Shown here: in pieces, positions 44,092 to 54,179 of the stretch
How the letters are laid out: each line of letters begins with the position of its first letter
Position numbering within the stretch: position 1 is the stretch's first letter
NCBI GenBank assembly: GCA_022419385.1
Contig: JAJUBI010000010.1
Coordinates: 1-64,000 of the forward strand
DNA length: 64,000 bases
DNA from: Paraconiothyrium sp. Pb-2020
Taxonomy: Eukaryota; Ascomycota; Dothideomycetes; Pleosporales; Didymosphaeriaceae
Reading direction: 5' to 3'
Program-made: the position numbers and the translations under genes
The notes under the pieces: model-generated
The model's database searches: none
Told to the model about the DNA's origin: nothing
Seen by the model: only the letters and a program-made list of their open reading frames with translations

Positions 44092-45244
44092 CGGTCGATC
44101 TACGTGCCAGGCCGAGAACTGATGACGGAGGCAATTCTTCGCTTTGGTAACGCATTTGCGTTGCTAACGCCGAGGAGAGGTAGCGCTGCGACGGCTTTGG
44201 GCCAGTTTAGTACGGCCCCGCCCGTGCGTATCACTACGCCGGTCCCACACACTGCACATATCCATAGTAGTCTGAGTAGAAGTATGGTCTTTCCATTGCC
44301 AGGTCCCATTACACCGTCAGGTGTGTATATTGATCAACAGAAGGGTCGGGCTGTATACAAAAAGGTCGGGCAGTCATTACGTGTTACCCCAGGTCTGCGC
44401 TATCGCTACATTAGGTCCCAGATGAGATTTAAGACGTAGAGGAGTCTACGCATGAAGTCATCGTTAGTCATGTTTACAAAGTTTACGCTGTCTCGACTGC
44501 AACGAGGGAGAAAATGTGCCCTTCGGCGTGGACCTGTCTTTACGGTGAGTGCCCCCACACCCCGCTGCAACGGGGACGGGCATCAGGCAAATCACGACAC
44601 AGCATATGGCTTTCAGCCGCATCAACTATCACATACAGACCTCGAAGGTACTCACGTACAATCAGATTGAATTGCGTTGTTTTCCCTTACTGGACGGGGA
44701 TGGGCGCCTAGACAAGCTGCCCGGCAAGGTTGGCAGCAGCTTACGCAGGAAACGCCTTCACATAAAGCTCGGCGCGTCCTTTTGCCCCCTGGGAGGCTCA
44801 TGTAACTAGAGGAAGCAAAGCTTCATAGTTGGACGTAAATCTATTACCTACCTACCTACCTACCTGTCTTTACGGTGCTGCCAGGGCGAAGCGGAGTGGC
44901 AGCGCGGGTAGGAAGGAGGAGCAATGCTTCGTGACAGTCGCACTCTTCCTCTTGTCCAAGTTTGACTCGAAACACTGCGAGTGAGGTCCCCGAGTATGGC
45001 CCCGCGAGAGAGATTTTGAACAGCGTAGCCCGCTTGAGTACTCCAGGTGCCAAACTATGATCAAGAGATCGCGTATATGCATCATATCTGTGTTGACGTT
45101 GGCGTTGAGGAGGAAGCGCCCTAGTGACGACGCTTGAGGCGAGCACGAGGGGGCTGCTGGGGTTAGCACGACGAAACCGACGACATGGGGCAGATGGGCG
45201 TTTCAGTATCGCATGCTTGTACACAGGAGGCACTGCCTCGCTGA
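44092..45244. other. No supported gene; small direct repeats
   Basis: GGTCGGGC occurs twice at 44344-44374. CTGTCTTTACGGTG occurs at 44537 and 44868, the second after a short (CTAC)n run at about 44848-44866. Overlapping frames without features. Confidence 0.35.
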
Positions 45245-45985
45245 ATGTGCCGTCGCGATAAAAGAATCCTGTTTACCTCAATTGTCCTGGTGCAGCTGAT
45301 TCAGGTCAAAGAGAGTGTCGAGTCTTGTTGCTCTAGCCAACGTTGCCAGCTACTCGAAGCGCGGGTCGTAGGCCACTTTAACGGTGAGACCGCTGGGGGC
45401 AGGGGAGAGCACGGTATAGGACTATTGCGGGACAAGACCGGCGCTTGTAGCTTCCCTCTGCCGCCGACGCCAGGGCATGGTGGTCATCTGACTTTATATA
45501 GTGCGCATTGTTTTGAGGCTGATGCGCTGGTCGGCGTCCAAGTCTTATACGGCGAGCGCAGCTTACCTGTCGCCTACCACGCATGCTCGCTAACAAGAAC
45601 AATAACAATGGCCGGACACGGAGACAATGCTCAGCTGCTATGTTCTGTCGTACATGGGAGCGAGCTGTCCACCTCTATTGATGGAATATCTCGATATTCC
45701 AGCGCCATATATAACCACACTAAGCGCACTCCCTCGCGGCCCAGTCACACGAGCAAAAATAATAACATCTGTCTTTTAGACGATACCTGGACAAAGCTGT
45801 ATGATGCGCTCTTCCTTTTCCATCTCTGTCAGCCCTTCCTCGGGTCCTTCCTAGCCATGGGCGCTTTCGCAAGAAACCTCTGGATTATAATTGACGGCCT
45901 GCCCGCTAGGATTTTCCCTGGTTCACTACAACGTCGATTCGGCTTCCTGCAGGGTGGCAACGCTCGCTCGGGTCTCTCGGGGTGA
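45245..45985 (+). CDS. Long uncharacterised ORF, doubtful
   Basis: An uninterrupted 246-codon frame from ATG 45245. Composition is mixed, with no domain, signal peptide or ordered repeats, and no good splice signals. Length is the only argument; it may be a chance frame. Confidence 0.25.
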   Translation: MCRRDKRILFTSIVLVQLIQVKESVESCCSSQRCQLLEARVVGHFNGETAGGRGEHGIGLLRDKTGACSFPLPPTPGHGGHLTLYSAHCFEADALVGVQVLYGERSLPVAYHACSLTRTITMAGHGDNAQLLCSVVHGSELSTSIDGISRYSSAIYNHTKRTPSRPSHTSKNNNICLLDDTWTKLYDALFLFHLCQPFLGSFLAMGAFARNLWIIIDGLPARIFPGSLQRRFGFLQGGNARSGLSG

Positions 45986-46260
45986 GACTCGATCTTTTCG
46001 ACCCTCAGGGATAGCTCTGGGTGCTTGTCGGAGAGCTCGTCATCACGTTGCAAGACCTAGGCACGGGGCCCAAAGGCAGCAGAATCGCGCAGTCTGCCGG
46101 CTGCAACGGGGAAGTTGCCGTAACGGCGCCATGGTATAGGCCAAGTCTCTGGATCACTCCAGGTCGTTGGTGCCGAACCTCAGGCCGCACTGTCTGCGCA
46201 CCGAATGCGGATCATGTGTTCGTCCTGATCTTTTATGAAGCGTCTCTCCCGACGCGGGGC

Positions 46261-47565
46261 TCAGGCCCTCCGCCTTTTCGTGGACCTGGACGGTACCGAT
46301 GAGCGCGGCGACGGAAAGAAACCTGCAGGTGCGTCGGCGGGTATCTCGGCCGGATCGGTGGGCACGGGAGTCAGCGACGTATCCGCCTCTATCGGCGCGC
46401 GCCGTTTCTGCTGCGGAAACGCAAAGGCGTCGATCGCGGTCCTGATGGCGGCAAGGCGAGGGCCCACGGCGTGGGCGGCGATGTTCTTGATCAGGTTGCG
46501 GGCCTCGCGCATGTCGGCCGTTTTCCGCATAGAGAGGCTGTCAAGCCACTTCATGTGGTGCACATCAACATGTGCGTCGCCATCCATCTCGTCGGCACGC
46601 CAATGAAGGAAAAACTGCACTTGCTCGCCGTCAGTCACGCAGGAGAAGTGACATGTATCAGCGAGGGCTGCATGAGGGCCGTGCAATCTGTGCAGGAGGT
46701 TGACGATGGCGGTGCCGTCGCGGGCGCTCTGCGTCTGCGCATGGTGGATGCCTTCGGTGCCAGACGGGCGCTTCCACTGCGCGGTAAGGAACGGGAAGTG
46801 CTGCAGCGAGGAGACTTCCAGACCGGTAGCGTGCAGCTTCGTCTCTTGTTGCGATGTGAAGGTGGGGCTGGACCGCGCAGCGGTGCGATAGCGCGTCGCA
46901 TAGCCGTACGAGCAGTCGGCCTCTGGCTGGGCGAGCGCGCCGTATGCCCTGCGCACCTCGTGGTCGCCCGGCGGAAGCAAGGCACGGGGCAGCTTGCACT
47001 TGAAGTCGGCTGCCACGCCGGGGAAGCTGGGCTCATCCTCATCGCCGTGCAGCCCAGCCATCAGCGCCGGCTCCAGCGCGTGGATGGCCGAGTCCTCGCG
47101 CACCTTTGACGCATCCGCGCGCTTGTCCACGACGCGCTGCGCGTACGGCGACACGGTGTCCTCGGGGTTGCGGGCCTTTGTGATGTGTGTATCGATATGC
47201 GCCTGCAGATCGGCTGGGATGTTCGCGCTCGAGTCGACGTGTATCTGGTAGGCTTGTAGCTTGCGGCGCGCATCGATCTCGTCGGTGGAAGTCGCGGTTG
47301 CGGAGGCCGACATGGAAAGGGCGCTTGCAGGCGCGCGGTTGGCTTCGGCGGGCGATGAGCAGTTCAGCGCCTCGAGGGCGGCCTCGGTGAGCGGCTCCGG
47401 TGGTGCGTGGATTGCTGGCGGATGCCCGAGGGCGTCGAGGCTGCTGTCGCTGTCGCAGTCGCTGTCGCTGTCGCCAGCACTATCACGACCGCTATGGGTG
47501 CTGCGGCGGGGGCGCTTGCTGCAAACGGCAGCGGGGCTCGCAGAGCGTCTGCGCTTAGCCGGCAT
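46261..47565 (-). CDS. DUF7924-like nuclear protein
   Basis: Single exon, 434 residues from ATG 47565 to TGA 46263-46261. The N-terminus is MPAKRRRSASP...KRPRR (nuclear-localisation-like), followed by a Ser/Asp-rich disordered stretch. Residues about 135-165 (SPYAQRVVDKRADASKVRED) and 256-325 (HFPFLTAQWK...QTQSARDGTAIVNLL...FSCVTDGEQVQFFLHW) follow the layout of the fungal family Pfam calls DUF7924: a hydrophobic strand ending E/Q-x-K, an A..Q/N..RDG.A.VN helix, then FS...DG...L..HW. The strand/E-x-K arrangement resembles PD-(D/E)XK nuclease cores; here the acidic residue is Gln (TAQWK), so activity is doubtful. A basic tail (STKRRRA) closes the protein. A palindromic element lies 108 bp upstream of the start. 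Confidence 0.7.
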   Translation of the reverse strand: MPAKRRRSASPAAVCSKRPRRSTHSGRDSAGDSDSDCDSDSSLDALGHPPAIHAPPEPLTEAALEALNCSSPAEANRAPASALSMSASATATSTDEIDARRKLQAYQIHVDSSANIPADLQAHIDTHITKARNPEDTVSPYAQRVVDKRADASKVREDSAIHALEPALMAGLHGDEDEPSFPGVAADFKCKLPRALLPPGDHEVRRAYGALAQPEADCSYGYATRYRTAARSSPTFTSQQETKLHATGLEVSSLQHFPFLTAQWKRPSGTEGIHHAQTQSARDGTAIVNLLHRLHGPHAALADTCHFSCVTDGEQVQFFLHWRADEMDGDAHVDVHHMKWLDSLSMRKTADMREARNLIKNIAAHAVGPRLAAIRTAIDAFAFPQQKRRAPIEADTSLTPVPTDPAEIPADAPAGFFPSPRSSVPSRSTKRRRA

Positions 47566-48049
47566 GTATGAGCGGCTGGATGGCGCAAAGGCAATGGGCT
47601 TGTGAAGTCGTGGTGCTGTGGTATGTTGTGTTGACGGCGGTGCATGGGTGCGAGGAAGCTTGGACGCGCCAGGACCCGACCTTACTTTAATAGGGACATT
47701 CGGGCCGGGCCGTCCCGATAAGCCATATCCAGCACGGCAGCGCTACTCGAAGATCCTCCACATCTGATACAGCCTGCATGTGACAATGTAATTACTGTAC
47801 AAGCTGTGGTGCTCCTACTACCATGAGTGCGACTAGCGCAGCCTATACACTGCTCGTCCCGCCACGTATTCGGCGCAACATCCGTACTTTCTACAACCTG
47901 ATGCGTTGAGAAAGCACCGTCTCTCCTACGCCGCGTCGATCTTCCTCTACCAACCTCTACCCCCACTCATCGCCACCCATTCCTTTCCCCTCCTTCCCTC
48001 CACCTCCTCAAGACTATCCTCCCTATTCTTCCCACCACTACCTGATGCT
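47566..48049. other. Upstream region of the DUF7924-like gene
   Basis: Contains palindrome copy D (47673-47706), followed by GGGCCGTCCCGA. From about 47947 minus-strand coding-like sequence of the next gene begins. Confidence 0.4.
47673..47706 (+). repeat. 34-bp interrupted palindrome, copy D
   Basis: GACCCGA ... TCGGGCC with a 20-bp spacer (CCTTACTTTAATAGGGACAT). It is the copy closest to a believable start codon (47565, minus strand). Confidence 0.75.
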
Positions 48050-48571
48050 TCAATCTCGCGAACGCTCTCTGCGCGACCGGCCGAGCCAGCGCGAATAGCG
48101 AAAAGGCTCGGGGCGACACAGGCCGAGTCCGACATGGTAGAGAGGCTGCAGGCCTTCATGATCTTCCCCGTGCTGGTGCACCTCTTCCGCCGCTGGCGTC
48201 TTCTCAACCGGGGAAACAGCCGCGACGTCGGTCTTGGGAATCCCGGGCCGTTTCCTGGAGGGAATATCGTTGACTGCGGGTGGTGGAATGACCGCGCGCG
48301 GAGCAGCCAGAGACGAAACGGCTGTGCTCGACGTGGGGGGAAGAATTGCGACCGGCTTTGTGATGGCTGCGGTGGGTGTACTCGTGGGAGGAGAGTCTTG
48401 AAGATGTGGTGATGTAGTCATCCCGCTGCTGTCTAGCAGCTTGCTCACAGGCCTAGCCACTGGTACAAACTTCAGGAGACGCGCGAAAACATGTCCTGGA
48501 GAAGGCGCCGTCTCGATGCTGTTGTCTGGCGACGCAATCGGCGTAGAAGCATGCTTAGACTGATCCGCCAT
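48050..48571 (-). CDS. Hypothetical Ser/Pro/Ala-rich protein
   Basis: ATG 48571 (MADQSKHASTPIAS) begins a frame of about 173 residues. It has a hydrophobic helix-like segment (HVFARLLKFVPVARPVSKLL) and a long Pro/Ser/Thr/Ala stretch; after VEKTPAAEEVHQHG the frame turns Arg-rich. A different minus frame (about 48207-47947, SLSTMSDSACVAPSLFAIRAGSAGR... ending SGGRGW) looks like the true continuation, so a splice or a 1-nt break near 48170 is suspected. No family recognised. Confidence 0.4.
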   Translation of the reverse strand: MADQSKHASTPIASPDNSIETAPSPGHVFARLLKFVPVARPVSKLLDSSGMTTSPHLQDSPPTSTPTAAITKPVAILPPTSSTAVSSLAAPRAVIPPPAVNDIPSRKRPGIPKTDVAAVSPVEKTPAAEEVHQHGEDHEGLQPLYHVGLGLCRPEPFRYSRWLGRSRRERSRD

Positions 48572-49196
48572 GCTGACTGTCGCAGTTGACAAGGAGATCC
48601 GATCCCACGATAGTAAATGCTTACTCTTAATACTTCGGCCCATTGATGGCTGCGGTTGACAAGCATTGCGACTTGTTTGCCTGGCAGGGTAACGTGACAC
48701 TCTAAGCAATCCGAGAGAGGAACCCCAAGCTCTTCTGTGCGTCGCCGTGCCTCTCCGCCGGCTTTCGCGACAGGGGCCCGTTTTTCGTTGATCGCAGGGA
48801 AAGGAACACCATTTATCGCGTTAACCTGCTCCGCGCGGGCTAGAAGCACCTGATCGTTAGCTTCCCACAAGCCCACGCATGCCCAAGGTCATTGTAAAGG
48901 ATGATACAGAGCAGGAAGTTTGCACCTACTACAACACACAAGCCTACGAAGATCCAGATAATTTCAAGTACCGAATATATTAATGGATAACCAGCCGATT
49001 AAGTACAAGCTCATACTACCCCACGCTATCTGGAAGGAAAAGGGAAGGGGGTGGGAGAAGTGGTGGACCGAAATAGAACAGGTTTGTGTGGTATGGTTGC
49101 TACCAGAATGAGAGGATACCCACGCGAAACGTGTTCGTACCGGAAGGCCAGACAGGTGCACAACAACCGCTGCACGAGCAAGTCAACTGTTACCAA
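48572..49196. other. Intergenic
   Basis: No supported gene. Confidence 0.3.
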
Positions 49197-50294
49197 CTAG
49201 ACCCATTCGCGCAACCGAACAGCCAAGTCGAGAACACGCATGCCATCTGTGATGCGCTCTTCGATGCTAACGTTCCCGGTCGCCTCGCCTTGTGTATAGA
49301 TAACCTCGTCTCCGTTGTCTTCGACACTGACAGTTTTGGGTTGCGGGGTGTTGGGCAAGGTGTCCACGTCCGTTTCGTCCGTGGTCGAAGAGTGCGCTCC
49401 GCACGTCTGATCCTCTTCTGCTTCGGTCGGCAACGGACAAGGGGTGGAAGGGTTAGTGTCGTAAGGGTTAGGGGGCAAGTCTTCTTCTGCTGCATGCACG
49501 ACAGGAGAATCCCGAGGTCCAGGATAGAAGGGCCTGATCCAGTGGCTACTGGGGGGTTCGTAGCCCAGAAACGAGGCCGGGATGGGCGTGATGTACATCA
49601 GCCCGTCGTCTTCGCCGGGGGGCTCAGCAACGGCCTCGTAGGTGGAGGATGCATGGACGGTTCGAGTCCTGCCGAGCGGATCGCGAAGTGCTGGGGCAGC
49701 CGCAGTCCGGGCCGTGTTGGAAGCATGGGCGTCTTGATACCGGTGAGGCGTTGCGATCAGGCAATCGGGAATTGCGGACGGAGGTGCAGTCTGGGTCGTG
49801 CTCGGGGGGCCATGATGGTCCATGATGCTGCTGCGGGCGTCGCCAGATGCGGGCGAAGCAACGGTCTCAATGGTGTTAGGGGCAGGGACATTTTCCTCCT
49901 GTGAAAAAGTGCAGTCATGGCCTTCCTGCGATGGCGACGATCCACTCGGATCAGCGATGGTCTCCGGATTGCATGCCTCGCCTTGGAACCACGGGTGGTA
50001 CGCTGTCGGGGCCCCGATGTGTTTGAGGGTCCAAGGGTCATGGGGCTCCGAAGTCCAGGGAAACGCCTGCCTTGCGATCGTCTCAACGACGGATGGATCG
50101 ACATGATGGAAGACTGTCAAAGGATACTGTGCGTGGAATCTATCAACGTTTATACATATACAGGTCGATAGCAGGACCACAGCTGCTGCGCGACTACGAT
50201 GCCATGTTACTTGACAGGATCGGCTGGGCAGCTGCATGTGCTGCGGAACATGTAGCAACAGTCTGCGTTGACGAGGCGAGTCGAAGTTTTGCAT
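49197..50294 (-). CDS. Hypothetical protein, possible N-terminal membrane anchor
   Basis: 365 residues from ATG 50294 (MQNFDSPRQRR) to 49197. A short hydrophobic stretch (AAAVVLLSTCICI, residues about 36-48) follows a basic N-terminus, fitting a type-II anchor or a signal peptide with a later start. The remainder is Pro/Asp/Glu/Ser/Thr-rich with many Tyr and Trp (for example WTLKHIGAPTAYHPWF) and an acidic C-terminal half, ending in helix MRVLDLAVRLREWV. A plus-strand frame (49086-49904) overlaps but is Arg/Gly-rich and less natural. Confidence 0.48.
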   Translation of the reverse strand: MQNFDSPRQRRLLLHVPQHMQLPSRSCQVTWHRSRAAAVVLLSTCICINVDRFHAQYPLTVFHHVDPSVVETIARQAFPWTSEPHDPWTLKHIGAPTAYHPWFQGEACNPETIADPSGSSPSQEGHDCTFSQEENVPAPNTIETVASPASGDARSSIMDHHGPPSTTQTAPPSAIPDCLIATPHRYQDAHASNTARTAAAPALRDPLGRTRTVHASSTYEAVAEPPGEDDGLMYITPIPASFLGYEPPSSHWIRPFYPGPRDSPVVHAAEEDLPPNPYDTNPSTPCPLPTEAEEDQTCGAHSSTTDETDVDTLPNTPQPKTVSVEDNGDEVIYTQGEATGNVSIEERITDGMRVLDLAVRLREWV

Positions 50295-52027
50295 GTCCGT
50301 ACCACCTGGTGATAGAGGGTAGCGGGCCGACACCCGCGCTGCTCATGCTGCTATGAAGTGGGCGAAGAGGAGCGTGTTTGCGGAACGTGTGCTTCGCGCG
50401 AAGCACTGGGTGGCGGGGACTGTCTCTTCTCATTGGCCGTGTTCAGACTCTGCCCCGGCCTGCAGCCAGTTCCACGCCCAGTCGACCTCAGGACCGACGG
50501 GTGTGAAGACGGGAGACCGCCGACTCCAAATACGGCATGATGGGCAGTACGGTTTCCGCTCCCGGCTCAGCAGCCGCTTTTTAGCTGTTGTCGCGCTCCT
50601 GGCTGCAGGCGTCGGTCTTGCGCGCGTCGCTGCAGGCTGCTTCTGTGGTACGTCAAGGCGTAGGCGCGTCTTGCACGAGGAAACAATCGTAAAAGCAGCG
50701 ATGGATCGCGGAGTTCTCGCCTGGTGCGGGTGCGATGGGTGGCACGGGGAAGCCGCTGTCAGGCTGGACAGGCACCAGCAACATCTGGGGCCGAAGAGGA
50801 GGATGGCGCCGCAAAACTCGGGTTCCACGAGGGAGCCAGGAACGAACGCCCGTGGAGATAGCCTGGGCCGAAGCACCAGTAGCTGAAGCCGAAGAGCAGC
50901 GTCCCCTGCACGGTGGCGAGCTCATCTTCGAGGGGACGTGATCTCATCGAACCACATGGAGCATACGAGTCCATGGATGCCTTTGGCAGGACATTCTCGT
51001 CGGCAAGGCGGCCACGGCTGTGGTGGGAGCAACTTTCGGTGGTGTGACTTGTGGCGTTGGTAGCCCGGTGGATGCAGGCTGCATGCAGGACCATGCCGAA
51101 CTGGGATTCACCTATACGCTACCGGCAGATCCACTCGTCTTTGTGTCGTGCCAATCAATCTGCGCGGGGTCTTGCGTTATGGCACGTCACCGTCGGGTTT
51201 ATCGCAGGTCGTCGTCGATGTGGTGGGACTCTGCGCACATCTTCACGGTTGGGCCGCTAGCGCGCTTTCGACTTGACGTCGGTCAACTCGCTGCACTGTT
51301 GGCACCTACATGGTGAGAAAATGCTCTCACATTATCGGATCCTGGTTTCATGCGCGTCGACCTGTGCATCGGCTGTCCAGATGGGCTTGCCTTCGAACCA
51401 AGTCATTGGTTATGGCACGGCCGCTCTTCTCCGCCCGACCTATTCAGTCAATCAGATTGGGGGCGGGATTTGAAGGACCAAACCATAAGCGGGTTAGCGT
51501 CTCGTGTCGATTGACATGCACGGGGAGGCTGCTGAGCGAGAGACACCTGCCGCGATGCTTAGATGGTAACAAGCCGTGGGTTTCTCAGGCCAGTTGGCAT
51601 GTGCTGCAAGGGTAGAGAAAACTCTTTTTATTCGTTTTAGATAGGAGGTACATAGGAGACCGTGACCACGCAAGCGATTGCTAGTCTGAGATATGCGCAC
51701 CCGTTCTGGAACGTATGCCCCCCATCGCGGCCGCGGCAGCTAACGGACAAAACGACGCCGCGGGAAGTCCTGCGGAACCTAGGGTCGCGAGAAAGGAGAA
51801 GGGAAAACAACACGCCAGCCCAACCGCAAATACCCTCGCGAGTAGGCGTGGCCATCCCAGCCATGAGATGCGAACGGAAATCCTAGACACCAACCTGAGT
51901 CCGGTCCCCCGCGCCTGGTCTTGCCGATGATGCGCAGTCATGCGATGTGCCACGAAAGGTAAGACGAGAACAGGATAGAGAAGATGAAACACTCAAGTAG
52001 AGAAATGAGTCTACTTTACAGCTCCAA
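50295..52027. other. Uncertain coding-like sequence
   Basis: The minus strand from about 51094 to 50430 is protein-like in pieces (SMDSYAPCGSMRSRPLEDELATVQG...; then a Lys/Arg-rich part ending VDWAWNWLQAGAE) in two frames, so a spliced or broken gene is possible. 51300-52027 shows nothing convincing. Confidence 0.28.
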
Positions 52028-53542
52028 TTACATGGAATTGGAGCGGCTCGAGTGCTCTTCAGGACGTGTATACTGGATGAGCTCAGACGAAACGATATCC
52101 TTTGCCTCATGCCAGTCCATATCTTTGTCAAGGTAAACCAGGACATCGCTCCTTCCATAACGTACCAATTGCATGCTGGCGGCAAGGGCGACTTGATGTA
52201 CCAAACCTAGAAGGCGTTCGACCTTTGACCGAGGGCCGGGTCGATCGAGCGGCGCAACGACGAAGGTGACGCTCTTGATATTTTCCAGCTGATACAGTTC
52301 CGTGAAACCAAACAAGAAGCTCCAAACCTGGAGGGGAATCTTAAAGAGGTGGGCATCATTCTCCTCATCCTTCATCCAAACTCCGTCAGCATAGTCTCTC
52401 TCGATATCCGTTCCGTATTGCTCGGCAGCACGCTGAATTTCGCGTGAGTGGATCCCCAACGTCAGGTGCGTCAAGTTTGGACAATGAGTCCGGAGGAAAT
52501 GCAAGAGTTCATGAGAATCACCACAGCTGTACTCGAAATGTCCGTAGTGCGTCGCCGTCACCTCCCGCACGTGGCATAGTCCTTGTGAACCTGCGGCTGA
52601 AAACCCGTTGGCGAACCGCTTCAGGGCCTCCATCTGGTCGCGTAGAAATCTTTGTTGTGAGAGATGACAAAGTTGCCCAGACGCAGTACGGCCTGTCCCA
52701 ATGTGTGCCGGCTATGTTCATCCGCGCGTGCGTGCTCTGGAAGCAGGTCGAGGCGCCGGTGATCCGCGCCGCACAGCATGCTTAGGGCCCAGATGTCGCG
52801 CGGACTTCGAAGGAACTTTCGTAGCGATGGTCAGGCTTTGGTTCCTCCTGGAGCCACTCCTGGATCTCCCAAGTCCTCCTTATGATCTCATCGGGGCCGG
52901 GGTCGAGAACGTGTTGCGGCGCCGCGTCGATGAGCATTGGGTCTGCGGCGTGGGATGTCCATCGCTGCTCATTCCATCGAGGTCCTGGATGCGTTGGAAC
53001 GCCGGGTCGGTGAGAATTGGGTCTGCGGGCGTGTGATGTCCATCGGGTATGAGCTGGGTGGATCGGACGTGGCGACTACCGCTGTTCTCCTCGTCAGACC
53101 TAGTGGTGCGTCCGGTCTCCTTCGCGCCGTGGTGAGTTGCCTTCCGATCTGCTTGACTCTAAGTGTCGATGTTAACAGACGTCCAATGCATGCATTGTCA
53201 ACGAGAATCACTTACTGCTACAGGGCCGCGTTCGGCATACTGAAGGTCGTCCAAGTGTGAATTGGAAGCGAAGTCTTCTGACGCTTGCTTAGGATCATGG
53301 ACCGCCTCGGCCATTGGGCGCTCCTTCTCGGAGTCTTTTGGCGGCGAATGGGAGAGTCTTCTGAGTGCGTTGGAATCATTGTTCACGATGCCTGGCGGTT
53401 GTCCTCGCTCAAGGAGCCTGCCTGATCGACGAAGGCCGTCCCAAGATGGTGCGTCACTGAGGTCACTGGATACATTGGACTGGATGCTCGGAATGGGGAG
53501 TGGGTTGGCGGTTGCCGGTGGACCCTCGGACAACGGATCCAT
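52028..53542 (-). pseudogene. Frame-broken hypothetical gene (F-box-like layout)
   Basis: Exon 1 53542-53216 (109 residues, Pro/Ser-rich, from MDPLSEG) ends at GTAAGT; intron 53215-53159 (57 bp, ends ACTTAG, phase 0). Exon 2 continues ...DGHHTPADPILTDP..., then changes frame inside a partial duplication, continues as ADPMLIDAAPQHVLDPGPDEIIRRTWEIQEWL in pieces, shifts again to FLRSPRDIWALSML, and again to reach RFLRDQMEALKRF and an intact 201-residue frame (52633-52028). That last part has CPNLTHLTLGIHS and other Leu/Trp-rich segments, as in fungal F-box/LRR-type proteins. At least three single-base shifts are needed. It is either a decaying gene or assembly errors. Confidence 0.45.
52932..53043. 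repeat. Partial tandem duplication, about 78-bp period
   Basis: The stretch with TTGGGTCTGCGG followed by GATGTCCATCG at 52932-52964 recurs at 53010-53043. The copies differ by a one-base indel (CGGCGTG versus CGGGCGTG), which is where the reading frame of the surrounding gene breaks. Confidence 0.7.
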
Positions 53543-53942
53543 GATGATAGTCTCACAGTTCCTAGACCGAAAATTTTGTAGTAAAAAGTGACATCCGAAA
53601 GAGATTGAATTGGAGCTGATCGGATATTGAGGGCGACATTATCCATGTGTCCGTCCAGCAAACACCTTGGACGGGTAGCAACAGTGGCGGTCAGCGCCCA
53701 GGACCTTGGGCGGGCGGCGACGAGTCTGCTCGCGGTGACGGTTCTGCTCTTGAATTTGGGTTTTCCCAGTTCGCTACGATGCCCACACGAGCAATTTCAC
53801 TTTTGTTACTATCCTGAGCCTCACGCCTCATGTGCGATACACGTGGCCATACGTCTTCCCTGTGAATGCCTCACTCGAACACGGTGCTACCTATCCCTGT
53901 ATCTCGTCTCACCCAAATCGCCAAGGCCACCGCGGCCACGGG

Positions 53943-54063
53943 TGTATATGCAGTGCCTCATGTATATGCAGTGCCTCATGTGTATGCAGTACCTCATGTG
54001 TATGCAGTGCCTCGTGTGTATGCAGTGCCTCGTGTGTATGCAGTGCCTCGTGTGTATGCAGTG
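53943..54063 (+). repeat. 18-bp minisatellite, about 6.7 units
   Basis: Consecutive copies of TGTRTATGCAGTGCCTCR from 53943 to 54063, with a gradient from TGTATATG...CTCA at the left to TGTGTATG...CTCG at the right. The period is a multiple of three, so all frames stay open and give artificial Cys-rich peptides. Confidence 0.95.
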
Positions 54064-54179
54064 TAGTACTTCGGAACGGCGAGAGAGAGCGGCGGGATCG
54101 GTGCCATCTTCCTTTCATCTACACTCATGCATGCTGCGCTCCCGCGCACCGTCATCCTCCGCGCAGAGGATGCGCCTTT

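Noticed and set aside
44344..44374. GGTCGGGC pair as another palindrome copy
   Set aside because: The two arms are in direct, not inverted, orientation and the spacer does not match.
45245..45985. Strong claim for the 246-codon ORF as a gene
   Set aside because: Only length supports it; composition is not protein-like in a consistent way, so it is listed at low confidence only.
49661..49675. GGTTCGAGTCC, a tRNA/Pol III B-box-like motif
   Set aside because: The flanks do not form a T-arm stem (mismatches inside the five pairs) and no acceptor stem or convincing A box is present at tRNA distance.
53943..54063. CRISPR array
   Set aside because: Repeats are directly adjacent with no spacers, in a eukaryotic chromosome.
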